A stretch of 5,982 nucleotides of DNA, from the NCBI GenBank assembly GCA_013331125.1, contig DUGW01000126.1, forward strand, positions 1-5,982, read 5' to 3'. Shown here piece after piece: positions 1 through 5,754 of the stretch; positions within the stretch are counted from its first letter, which is position 1, and every line of letters starts with the position of its first letter. Both the position numbers and the translations under genes were made by a program. The stretch comes from Candidatus Woesearchaeota archaeon. Lineage in GTDB: Archaea > Nanoarchaeota > Nanoarchaeia > Woesearchaeales > UBA11576. The notes beneath the pieces are model-generated. The model saw only the letters and a program-made list of their open reading frames with translations. It did no database searches and was not told the origin of the DNA.

Positions 1-2498
1 GTAATGATACTTATCATCTCCTCGTCGCTGAAGGTGGATGCCTGGGTGTAATTGTCAGCTACATCTGTCGCAACAACTGCTGCGGCAGCAGGCAATGGAG
101 CCAGAGCAGGCCTCTGGACGCCAGTAGCCTTCCGGACAGGAGAGGGTGTCTGGACCTCACCTTTCACAGTGCCTAGTTCAGACACAGGAGGGAGAGTGCT
201 GCCCAGTTCTTCATTGAGCCTCTCCATAGGAGTCGGTTTCCTCTCATATGCGTCAGCCTGGCCAGCAGCTTCAGGTTCAATAATTTTAGGGGCTGCATCA
301 CCTGGCTTCATAGTCCAGTTATCATAAGCACTTGAAGGTCTAGAAGCAGCAGATTCAGGTGTGGGAACAAGTCCGCCACCGACTTCCTGGACCTTGCCAC
401 GTCGAGGATCCTTGTCAAAAAAGGCATTATCAAGGGCATCGAATTGTGCCCTGCCTTCAACAGAATCCTTCTGCGCCTGAAGCTGGGCAGCAAGCTGTTG
501 GGCTTCATAAGCAGCTACTGCTTCAGGAGTCCAGCGAGGTTCGACAGGAGTCTCACTTGCCAGGACATCATGGAACTCCTCTTCAGGTCCACGACGGACA
601 GCAGCAGGTTGAGGGAACTTTCCTGAATCAAAGAACTCCTCTTCTACTGGAGTGAAATGCTTCTCAGGAGCATAATCATCGCCAGGCTTGGCACCAGTGA
701 GTGCGCCTTGTATCTGTTCAGCCTTATCTGTCAGTATTGCGCGAGCATCTTCAGCGTTTCCGCCCACGGCTGGCTGATCTTCATCAGGTCCATCACCAAG
801 TTCAAACTGCATGAGCGGGTTCGCTCTTACTGCAGTAGGTTCATTGTCAGAGTCAGCATCTCCGGCTGAGTATTTCGCGAGCTCATCCTGTATGGCAGTC
901 TCAGGATCAACATATCCGAATCCTTGAGCCTCTGCAGGAGCAGGCGAATCGGTCGCCGCAGCCTGCTGGACAGCAGCTTGAAGAGCTGAAGGTGCCTGAC
1001 CGTCGGTAACAAGAGGTGCTTCTTCATATTGTTGTGCAGAATATTGTTGAGCCTCCTCTTCAGCAAGGCGTGCAGACTCAGCAGCGAGAGTGTAATCACC
1101 AGTCCCAAGTTCATTCCTGAGATCCTCAAGAGGATAAGCATCGACGACAGGGCTGGGCTCCTCAACTTCTTCGCCAGAATCATCATGGATGACAAGATCA
1201 TCAGCTTTGACCAGTCCATCCTTCAATGTGGTTGCGGAAGGGTCATGCACTCCAATCTCAGGTACTCGGGAATCGTAGAATGCAGCCACTGGCTGGTTTC
1301 TTTCTTCTTCAGAAAGCCTTCCGTCTATAGGTCTGAGACTCTCGCCAGTTATCCTGACCCGCGGGAGGGTTGTTGCGTTAGGACCGAAATAATTCCTTGC
1401 ATAGTCCTGTTCAGGGACTGGAGGAAGATCAGCGTCATCATCACTGTCTCTGCTTTCCGGTTCTTCGGCAGAGGAAAGACCAAGCTGTTCAGGGCCAGGC
1501 ATTGTATGGTCAACATCAAATGTGCTTCTCTGCCATTTGGCTTCAGGAGTCGCAGGATCTGTGAGAATGTGTTCAAAATCATCCGGCGAAGCAGATCTTT
1601 CAGTGGCAACCACCACATCTGAGCCGCTGTCGTATCCGTCGGGAATAGTCGCCCTGAGATCTTCAGACGCTTCAGGGACATATGGTGTTGCCTCTGCTGC
1701 CATCGGTTCTTGAGCATTCTCTTCACCGAGAAGCGAAGCAATATCCTGTGTTTTAATACCTATCAAAGTCTTTTTAGGACTGGCATCTGCTGTCGATGGC
1801 GTAGTCATCTCAGGACCACCTTCATGACCAGGAGTGTCGACGATAGGCCAACCTTCATCTGTCTGGTACCTCGGTCCTGACGGGGCTTCATCTGTATCAT
1901 CATCAATCGGAAGAGGAGGTTGAGGAATGCCTGTCCATGTCGCTCTTTTGCCACGCTTTCCACTCTGGAGATCCTGATCACCAGGGGAGGCCGCGCTCTC
2001 AAGACTTGCGATCTGTTCCAATACTGATCCGTTTGCTGGTGCTTCGCCATCGGGTTCAGGAATAGTAGCTATGCCAGGATGATATCCTAATGCAACTGGC
2101 TCCTGTGTAGGCTGGCTGTCTTCAGTAAGAGCAGGAAGATCACTGAATGACGGCTGGCTAGGTCGGATTGCTACAACTGGCTCAGCAGCCATCACCCCTG
2201 ATTGGATAGAATCATCATCTGTATCAGGTGTGAGAGGAGCATAGGGCTCTTGTCTTACATCCACTTCAGGTTCAGCAGTCATAACAGGAAGTTCTGGCAG
2301 ATTGGTGTTCTCAATCACCTTAGCAATCTCGTCATCACTCATTTCATCATGGATTATGACTCCATCAGTATCTGTTGCTTGCTGGACAGAATCAGCTCTC
2401 TCGTCAGCTCCAAGAATAACTTCCTGGTCATTGTCTCCTGCTTTAGCCGGAGTCTTGCTCCTTGCTTTCTTTTTCTTTGCTTTCCTAGGCTGTGCCAT
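1..2498 (-). CDS. Very large acidic, intrinsically disordered protein (C-terminus beyond the window)
   Basis: This frame is open for 832 complete codons from ATG at 2498 to the left edge, checked codon by codon; the stop lies outside the window. The N-terminal 20 residues hold 9 Lys/Arg and no acidic residue (run of four Lys at 8-11). Residues 21-100 then hold 23 Asp/Glu against 3 Lys/Arg, and the rest is likewise rich in Ala, Pro, Glu, Asp, Ser, Thr and Gln. There is no Cys, only five Trp (188, 217, 322, 656, 728), no signal peptide and no membrane segment. Local features are a Gln/Ala-rich stretch around 470-515 with a tandem AQQY, a likely amphipathic helix around 658-678, and short Phe motifs in acidic context (EEEFF at 619, EEEF at 639, AFFD at 692). 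I recognise no family. The composition indicates disorder and a cytoplasmic scaffold or binding role is only a guess. A folded domain could follow beyond the edge. Confidence 0.88.
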   Translation of the reverse strand, partial: MAQPRKAKKKKARSKTPAKAGDNDQEVILGADERADSVQQATDTDGVIIHDEMSDDEIAKVIENTNLPELPVMTAEPEVDVRQEPYAPLTPDTDDDSIQSGVMAAEPVVAIRPSQPSFSDLPALTEDSQPTQEPVALGYHPGIATIPEPDGEAPANGSVLEQIASLESAASPGDQDLQSGKRGKRATWTGIPQPPLPIDDDTDEAPSGPRYQTDEGWPIVDTPGHEGGPEMTTPSTADASPKKTLIGIKTQDIASLLGEENAQEPMAAEATPYVPEASEDLRATIPDGYDSGSDVVVATERSASPDDFEHILTDPATPEAKWQRSTFDVDHTMPGPEQLGLSSAEEPESRDSDDDADLPPVPEQDYARNYFGPNATTLPRVRITGESLRPIDGRLSEEERNQPVAAFYDSRVPEIGVHDPSATTLKDGLVKADDLVIHDDSGEEVEEPSPVVDAYPLEDLRNELGTGDYTLAAESARLAEEEAQQYSAQQYEEAPLVTDGQAPSALQAAVQQAAATDSPAPAEAQGFGYVDPETAIQDELAKYSAGDADSDNEPTAVRANPLMQFELGDGPDEDQPAVGGNAEDARAILTDKAEQIQGALTGAKPGDDYAPEKHFTPVEEEFFDSGKFPQPAAVRRGPEEEFHDVLASETPVEPRWTPEAVAAYEAQQLAAQLQAQKDSVEGRAQFDALDNAFFDKDPRRGKVQEVGGGLVPTPESAASRPSSAYDNWTMKPGDAAPKIIEPEAAGQADAYERKPTPMERLNEELGSTLPPVSELGTVKGEVQTPSPVRKATGVQRPALAPLPAAAAVVATDVADNYTQASTFSDEEMISII

Positions 2499-2504
2499 TT
2501 TAAC

Positions 2505-2509
2505 ATCAC
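2505..2509 (-). promoter_or_regulatory. Likely ribosome-binding site (GTGAT) of the acidic protein gene
   Basis: GTGAT on the minus strand matches part of the archaeal SD consensus GGAGGTGAT and lies 6 nt before ATG 2498. It supports that ATG over the in-frame TTG at 2519, which is the only other in-frame start after a TAG at 2523-2525. Confidence 0.5.
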
Positions 2510-2532
2510 TATCTCTCAACTGCTAATATGCT

Positions 2533-2544
2533 CTCTCCTCCTTT
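2533..2544 (-). promoter_or_regulatory. Purine-rich GGAGG element in the leader of the acidic protein gene
   Basis: The minus strand reads AAAGGAGGAGAG here, the best SD-like match in the gap. It sits 38 nt before ATG 2498 and 17 nt before the in-frame TTG at 2519, both too far for normal SD use. It may be a standby site, a regulatory site, or chance. Confidence 0.35.
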
Positions 2545-2591
2545 AGAAATGTTATAAGCTCCCCTTGTGTCCTTATAGGTAATTAACGCGG

Positions 2592-2600
2592 TATTTAAAG
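2592..2600 (-). promoter_or_regulatory. Candidate TATA box for the acidic protein gene
   Basis: The minus strand reads CTTTAAATA, a typical archaeal TATA element. Initiation about 25 bp downstream would give a leader of roughly 70 nt that includes the GGAGG element. A second candidate, CTTATAAC at about 2552-2559, would give a leader of about 30 nt that excludes GGAGG but keeps GTGAT. The sequence alone does not decide between them. Confidence 0.45.
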
Positions 2601-2615
2601 TTTTTGTTTATATTC

Positions 2616-2645
2616 ACTTATAAGTAGATACTTAAATGCTTTAAG
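2616..2645. repeat. Two adjacent AT-rich palindromes
   Basis: ACTTATAAGT at 2616-2625 is a perfect 10-bp palindrome. CTTAAA-TGC-TTTAAG at 2631-2645 is a perfect inverted repeat with a 3-nt loop. They lie between the 3' end of the DUF4870 gene and the promoter of the acidic protein gene. They could be an operator, a second TATA element, or part of a termination region. Confidence 0.4.
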
Positions 2646-2650
2646 AAGGT

Positions 2651-2674
2651 AAAAAGAGAAATAAATCGAAAAAA
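2651..2674 (-). terminator. Poly-U terminator region after the DUF4870 gene
   Basis: Read on the minus strand, the 40 bp after the stop codon contain a run of six T (2669-2674) followed by TTTATTTC and a run of five T (2651-2655), with no strong GC hairpin. This is the usual form of archaeal intrinsic termination. Confidence 0.55.
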
Positions 2675-2690
2675 TTTGGTTTCAGCCTGC

Positions 2691-3041
2691 TTAGATGTTG
2701 AATTTGTCAGCAAACTGGCCTATCAAAGGAATGTGCTTTTCCTTGCCTGAAAGGGCATAAACCCAACCAAGGATCCACAAGACCAAAAGCAGCAGACTGG
2801 CCAACATGCCGATAACCCAGCCGATGAAAGGGATTATCATCACGACCCAGACAATGACATAAGCTATTGTCAGGACAAGGCCCTGCTTTGCGTAGAACAT
2901 TGCGTATTTGTTATCTTTCTTTGTCAGAAGGACAATGACGAACCCGATGATCCCCAGGAAAACTCCCAGGAAAGCAAAAATCTTGCCTTCTTCAACTTCT
3001 TTAGAACTTGACTTGTGTGCAACTTCATGTTTCTTAGCCAA
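2691..3041 (-). CDS. DUF4870-type (Tic20-like) small membrane protein
   Basis: The product is 116 residues, normal for DUF4870 proteins. A charged, Lys-rich cytoplasmic N-terminus (1-20) is followed by a membrane helix at about 21-40, a KKDNKYAMFYAKQG linker that matches the family's conserved loop before helix 2, then two helices at about 54-72 and 74-97. The C-terminal GKEKHIPLIGQFADKF matches the family's IPLIG ending. The function of the family is not established; the fold relates it to Tic20. The start is TTG: TGA lies immediately upstream in frame and the first in-frame ATG is codon 48, inside the domain, while GGGGGTG sits 6 nt before the TTG. It is divergent from the mechanosensitive channel gene with separate promoters. 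Family call is firm; role is unknown. Confidence 0.88.
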   Translation of the reverse strand: MAKKHEVAHKSSSKEVEEGKIFAFLGVFLGIIGFVIVLLTKKDNKYAMFYAKQGLVLTIAYVIVWVVMIIPFIGWVIGMLASLLLLVLWILGWVYALSGKEKHIPLIGQFADKFNI

Positions 3042-3047
3042 TCAATA

Positions 3048-3054
3048 CACCCCC
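3048..3054 (-). promoter_or_regulatory. Ribosome-binding site fixing the TTG start
   Basis: The minus strand reads GGGGGTG with a 6-nt spacer before TTG 3041-3039. It decides the non-ATG start of the DUF4870 gene. Confidence 0.6.
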
Positions 3055-3099
3055 AATTTTTTTTGGAATTTAGGTTGGTGAGCAATCAGGAAGCGACTC

Positions 3100-3107
3100 T
3101 ATTTAAA
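3100..3107 (-). promoter_or_regulatory. TATA box for the DUF4870 gene
   Basis: TTTAAATA on the minus strand lies about 60 bp before the TTG start, predicting a leader of roughly 35-40 nt that includes the GGGGGTG site. It is back to back with, but separate from, the channel gene promoter. Confidence 0.55.
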
Positions 3108-3176
3108 GGTTTTGTTTTCCCCATCAGGCGCTGTAATCTCTTAAATCTGAGGCTGGAAAGGCTCAATCACCGCTAA

Positions 3177-3185
3177 TTTTATAAA
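3177..3185 (+). promoter_or_regulatory. TATA box for the MscS gene
   Basis: TTTTATAAA is centred about 44 bp before the ATG at 3225. Initiation about 25 bp downstream gives a leader of about 20 nt, just long enough to carry the SD sequence. Confidence 0.55.
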
Positions 3186-3212
3186 GAGAAAGACCAAGAA
3201 TCACTCAATAAA

Positions 3213-3220
3213 AGGAGGTG
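3213..3220 (+). promoter_or_regulatory. Strong Shine-Dalgarno sequence of the MscS gene
   Basis: AGGAGGTG is a full match to the archaeal anti-SD and ends 4 nt before ATG 3225. This is the strongest ribosome-binding site in the window and confirms the start. Confidence 0.8.
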
Positions 3221-3224
3221 GAGT

Positions 3225-4148
3225 ATGACTTTTTGGGATTCAGCAGTACAATTTGCCTTGAGTCCATCTTTCATATTTCTGCATAGGATACTGGTAATAC
3301 TGTTCATACTCCTAGGGTCATTCGCGCTTTCAGTGCTGTTCAACTACCTCATGAAGAGATCATTCGAAAGGATGATGAAGAAAAGGTACGAACCAGGACA
3401 CAAACCAGACACAACAAAATTCGTGGTCCTTAGAAGGCTCATATCAGTGCTGATATATCTTGTAGGATTCGCAGCTATCATCTATGTGATACCTGAATTC
3501 AGGGCAGTGTCATATTCGATACTGGCAGGAGCAGGAGTCTTCGCGATAATTATCGGTTTTGCGGCGCAGAACGCATTAGGCAACATCCTTTCCGGAGTCT
3601 TCCTCGCCACAAGCCAACCGATAAGGGTCGGAGACAGGATACTCATAGATGAGATAAAAGGGATAGTCGAGGACATAACACTCAGGCATGTCATAATAAG
3701 GAGCTGGGACAACCAACACATAATAATCCCGAACTCAAAAGTCAATGAGAGCAAGATAACCAACTACACAATCGAGGGCGAAGAGTTCATACAGACGATG
3801 GATCTGGGGATAAGCTATGACTCAGACATAGACCTGGCAAAGAAGATAATCATGGAAGAGGTGCAGAAACATCCAGACTTTATAATCTACGGAGTCGACA
3901 GGCCCATGCTCACACAGGAAGAGAGAGTCAGGGTCCGTGTCACAGAGGCAGGAGATTTCGCCATGCACCTAAGGGCATACTTCTGGGCAAAAGACACGAT
4001 GACAGGCTTCAAGATGATGTGCGATGTCCTCGAGAACGTGAAGAAGAGATTCGACTCAGAAGGCGTGGAGATACCATTCCCCTACAGGACACTGGTCTAC
4101 AAGAAAGACCTCAAGAAGCCAAAGAAACACAAAGAGAAAAAGGGCTGA
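3225..4148 (+). CDS. mscS: Small-conductance mechanosensitive ion channel, MscS family
   Basis: At 307 residues this is close to the length of E. coli MscS (286). Membrane helices are at about 17-43 and 68-90. The pore helix at about 95-129 carries the family signature GFAAQNALGNILSG (111-124), with the small residues Gly/Ala that pack the seven pore helices. The beta domain follows, with the hallmark PIRVGDRI (132-139), GIVEDI (146-151) and IIIPNSKV (166-173). The C-terminal alpha/beta cage domain ends with GVEIPFPYRTLVYK (280-293), the usual MscS closing motif. A Lys-rich tail (294-307) extends beyond it. MscS homologues form homoheptameric channels in the cytoplasmic membrane that open under tension and release solutes during hypo-osmotic shock. 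The gene has its own promoter and SD. Symbol given by family; the exact subclass is not determined. Confidence 0.95.
   Translation: MTFWDSAVQFALSPSFIFLHRILVILFILLGSFALSVLFNYLMKRSFERMMKKRYEPGHKPDTTKFVVLRRLISVLIYLVGFAAIIYVIPEFRAVSYSILAGAGVFAIIIGFAAQNALGNILSGVFLATSQPIRVGDRILIDEIKGIVEDITLRHVIIRSWDNQHIIIPNSKVNESKITNYTIEGEEFIQTMDLGISYDSDIDLAKKIIMEEVQKHPDFIIYGVDRPMLTQEERVRVRVTEAGDFAMHLRAYFWAKDTMTGFKMMCDVLENVKKRFDSEGVEIPFPYRTLVYKKDLKKPKKHKEKKG
4115..4147 (-). terminator. T-rich stretch that may terminate the convergent membrane protein gene
   Basis: Read on the minus strand this stretch has a run of five T after CCC, then CTCTTTGTGTTTCTTTGG, starting about 25 bp past the stop codon at 4171. It is the complement of the Lys codons of the MscS tail, so one sequence may serve both strands. 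There is no hairpin. Confidence 0.35.
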
Positions 4149-4170
4149 TTTTCAGGCCAGATAAGAATCT

Positions 4171-4458
4171 CTAGTCATTCTTCGAGATCTTGATTATCGA
4201 GATGATAGACATGAAACAGCCTATCAGCCTGGGGGCCCAACCGATGACAGGGATGAGGGCAAGCCAGGACATGAAGATGTTCACCAATGTGTAGGCGAAA
4301 GTCTTGTTTCTACTGACTATCGAGAAGATGAAATTTACTATGGCCAGAGGGATGACCCACCACAGAGTGAGAAGGTAACCGAAGGGATAGAGGCCTATCA
4401 GGAAACCAAGAGCGACAAATACCTCGAAGATGAGCTGGATAAGGTTGAGGACTTTCAT
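4171..4458 (-). CDS. Small multi-pass membrane protein of unknown function
   Basis: The product is 95 residues and almost entirely hydrophobic, with likely membrane helices at about 4-24, 29-49 and 54-90 (the last possibly two segments broken at Pro70). The ending KISKND is polar. The frame is open upstream to a TTG at 4530, but ATG 4458 is chosen because the TATA box 26 bp before it predicts a transcript starting at or next to that ATG, so any longer form would lie upstream of the mRNA. The motif IPVIGW (69-74) matches IPFIGW (70-75) of the DUF4870 protein in the same window, hinting at a related small-membrane-protein fold; this is weak evidence. It converges on the MscS gene with 22 bp between stops and is divergent from the methyltransferase gene. 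No family recognised with confidence. Confidence 0.75.
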   Translation of the reverse strand: MKVLNLIQLIFEVFVALGFLIGLYPFGYLLTLWWVIPLAIVNFIFSIVSRNKTFAYTLVNIFMSWLALIPVIGWAPRLIGCFMSIISIIKISKND

Positions 4459-4479
4459 GTGGATGAATCCAGCAGCCAC

Positions 4480-4487
4480 ATTTAAAT
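4480..4487. promoter_or_regulatory. Shared palindromic TATA box of a divergent, probably leaderless gene pair
   Basis: ATTTAAAT is self-complementary. Its centre lies about 26 bp from ATG 4458 on the minus strand and about 28 bp from ATG 4511 on the plus strand. Archaeal transcription starts about 22-27 bp from the TATA centre, so both mRNAs should begin at or within a few bases of their ATG. No SD-like sequence precedes either ATG. On the minus side AAAG precedes the box, resembling a purine-rich BRE; the plus side has no clear BRE. Confidence 0.6.
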
Positions 4488-4510
4488 ATCTTTGGGTCCG
4501 ACCCTGCCTC

Positions 4511-5275
4511 ATGTTAGTCAGCAAGAGCAAGACAAACTCCTTGGACAGACTGAAGAGAGAGAAGAAACACCTAAAGGTACTGCTGTATCGCCTGCTGACG
4601 CTCAGCTCTCTCGGTGAAGAGAGCGTGAAAAATCAGGGAAGCTCAAGATGTATGGAACTGCTGTATAGGAACAAGGCAGAAGGCAGACTGCTGCTGGGAA
4701 GACTGATAGACTATTATCTCCTGAGACTGCCAGTGTCAAAAGCCACACGAGAGAGAAGGAAGACAGTCATAAGGCTGGTCGAACAGCATCTCCCGAGGAA
4801 GACCCTGCTGTACATACCCTGCGGAACAGCGTCAGAGCTGGCAACTCTGGCAAGGAGGCACCCAGATACGACATTCATAGGGATGGACCTTGATGTCTCA
4901 CACGCAAAGAAGAGGACCAAAGGACTAAGCAATGTGAAGATATACAAGAAGAATGCTTTTGACTACAAAAGCTATCCCGTCAAGAAGGTGGATATCCTAC
5001 TCACAATAGGTCTCGTCGATTATCTGGGACTCAAGGAGACTGCTGACTTCTATAAGAACCTGGCCAGATTCCTGACTAAGGGAGGGGTGCTCATCACGTC
5101 CACAATAGGGAAGCACAAGCATGCAGACTCACTCATGAAAGAGTTCGCAGACTTCACACCTGTGTACAAGACAGAAAAAGATCTGCGGAACTGTCTGGTC
5201 AAAGCAGGGTTCAAGTGCAGGGTATGGAGAGATGACTATACGATACATAGCTTTGCGATAGCAAGAAAGAAATGA
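4511..5275 (+). CDS. Class I SAM-dependent methyltransferase
   Basis: The product is 254 residues. A basic, helical N-terminal region (1-95) precedes a Rossmann-type methyltransferase domain. Visible motifs are LLYIPCGTASE (99-109), the glycine loop that binds S-adenosylmethionine; IGMDLD (123-128), where the acidic residue normally holds the ribose; NAFDY (148-152), near the usual adenine contact; VDILLTIGLVDYL (160-172), strand 4 and the segment after it; and FLTKGGVLITS (187-197), the usual post-motif strand 5 turn. The C-terminal GFKCRVWRDDYTIHSFAIARK (233-253) resembles the strand 6-7 end of small-molecule methyltransferases. Motif I is PCGTA, not the classic DxGxG. The substrate cannot be told. 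The frame extends upstream to ATG 4430, but ATG 4511 is preferred because the TATA box at 4480-4487 lies between them and would place the transcript start near 4511. Confidence 0.85.
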   Translation: MLVSKSKTNSLDRLKREKKHLKVLLYRLLTLSSLGEESVKNQGSSRCMELLYRNKAEGRLLLGRLIDYYLLRLPVSKATRERRKTVIRLVEQHLPRKTLLYIPCGTASELATLARRHPDTTFIGMDLDVSHAKKRTKGLSNVKIYKKNAFDYKSYPVKKVDILLTIGLVDYLGLKETADFYKNLARFLTKGGVLITSTIGKHKHADSLMKEFADFTPVYKTEKDLRNCLVKAGFKCRVWRDDYTIHSFAIARKK

Positions 5276-5308
5276 TTAGTGTTGGTCTCTCTGTAATTCT
5301 CCTTCTCC

Positions 5309-5674
5309 CTAAAGCAGTGTAGCCAGATGCTGGAAGCTGTTTGCAATCGTCGACAACTTAGCAGTCGCGATGCCAAGATTGTTCAGCAGGAACAGGATGG
5401 CCAGCAGAGCAAGACCCTCAAGAAGCCATGCAAGGAAGGCACGGATGATGCCGATCCTGAATGCGAACCTGTAGAGCAGGATAAGGACAAGCGCTATGAG
5501 AAGCGGGCCTATAGCTCCGAGAGCCACTGCGATGAGCAGGGCAAGAAGGAATGCCACGACCTTGATGGCAAGGGCAGACAAGAGAGTTATCCTGCCGCCA
5601 AGAAGCTTCACTGTGAGATAAAGAGGGAAAACAGTGATGATGAAGATGAGTAAAAACAACCATAGAGCATTCAT
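5309..5674 (-). CDS. Small four-helix membrane protein of unknown function
   Basis: The product is 121 residues and very rich in Leu/Ala/Ile. Likely membrane helices lie at about 3-23, 31-52, 54-73 and 77-98, joined by short loops with few charges (KLLGGR after helix 1, FRIGIIR between 3 and 4), followed by a weakly amphipathic C-terminal stretch (99-121). The frame is open upstream to 5776, but ATG 5674 is chosen: GGGTGGT lies 3 nt upstream, a TATA element sits 31-41 bp upstream, and the extra 34 residues of the long form are polar and overlap the end of the neighbouring nuclease gene. It converges on the methyltransferase gene with 33 bp between stops. I do not recognise the family; an accessory or envelope role is only a guess from its hydrophobicity. 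Confidence 0.78.
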   Translation of the reverse strand: MNALWLFLLIFIITVFPLYLTVKLLGGRITLLSALAIKVVAFLLALLIAVALGAIGPLLIALVLILLYRFAFRIGIIRAFLAWLLEGLALLAILFLLNNLGIATAKLSTIANSFQHLATLL

Positions 5675-5677
5675 ACG

Positions 5678-5684
5678 ACCACCC
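5678..5684 (-). promoter_or_regulatory. Ribosome-binding site before ATG 5674
   Basis: GGGTGGT on the minus strand ends 3 nt before the ATG. The GGTG core fits the archaeal SD, though spacing is short. It supports the short form of the membrane protein. Confidence 0.45.
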
Positions 5685-5705
5685 GGGAGAGAGTAGGTGA
5701 ACTGG

Positions 5706-5715
5706 ATATATAAAT
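5706..5715 (-). promoter_or_regulatory. TATA box for the small four-helix membrane protein gene
   Basis: ATTTATATAT on the minus strand is centred about 36 bp before ATG 5674. This predicts a leader of about 10 nt, just enough to include GGGTGGT. It lies in the 80-bp gap after the nuclease gene, so the membrane protein gene need not depend on read-through. Confidence 0.55.
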
Positions 5716-5754
5716 TTTTGTCTAAGAGCTTATACAAAACCCTGTCTTCCATCA

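Noticed and set aside
1029..1622. Open plus-strand frame of 197 codons with Arg- and Ser-rich product
   Set aside because: It lies wholly inside the long minus-strand frame. Its product looks like translation of the antisense of acidic low-complexity sequence, and no SD or TATA box precedes it. The same applies to the other open frames on both strands between 52 and 2546.
1..2498. Possibility that the left region is a CRISPR array or DNA repeat array
   Set aside because: There are no direct repeats of constant length and spacing. The recurring short words such as TTCAGG come from frequent Pro-Glu codon pairs on the minus strand.
4430..4510. Upstream extension of the methyltransferase from ATG 4430
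   Set aside because: It would cross the shared TATA box and overlap the divergent membrane protein gene. The extra residues are unlike the rest of the protein and no SD precedes ATG 4430.
5276..5308. tRNA or small RNA between the convergent genes
   Set aside because: The gap is only 33 bp with no cloverleaf or stable hairpin, and no tRNA-like sequence was seen elsewhere in the window.
5327..5653. Plus-strand frame of 108 codons with a charged product
   Set aside because: It is the antisense of the hydrophobic four-helix protein gene. It has no SD, no promoter and no domain.
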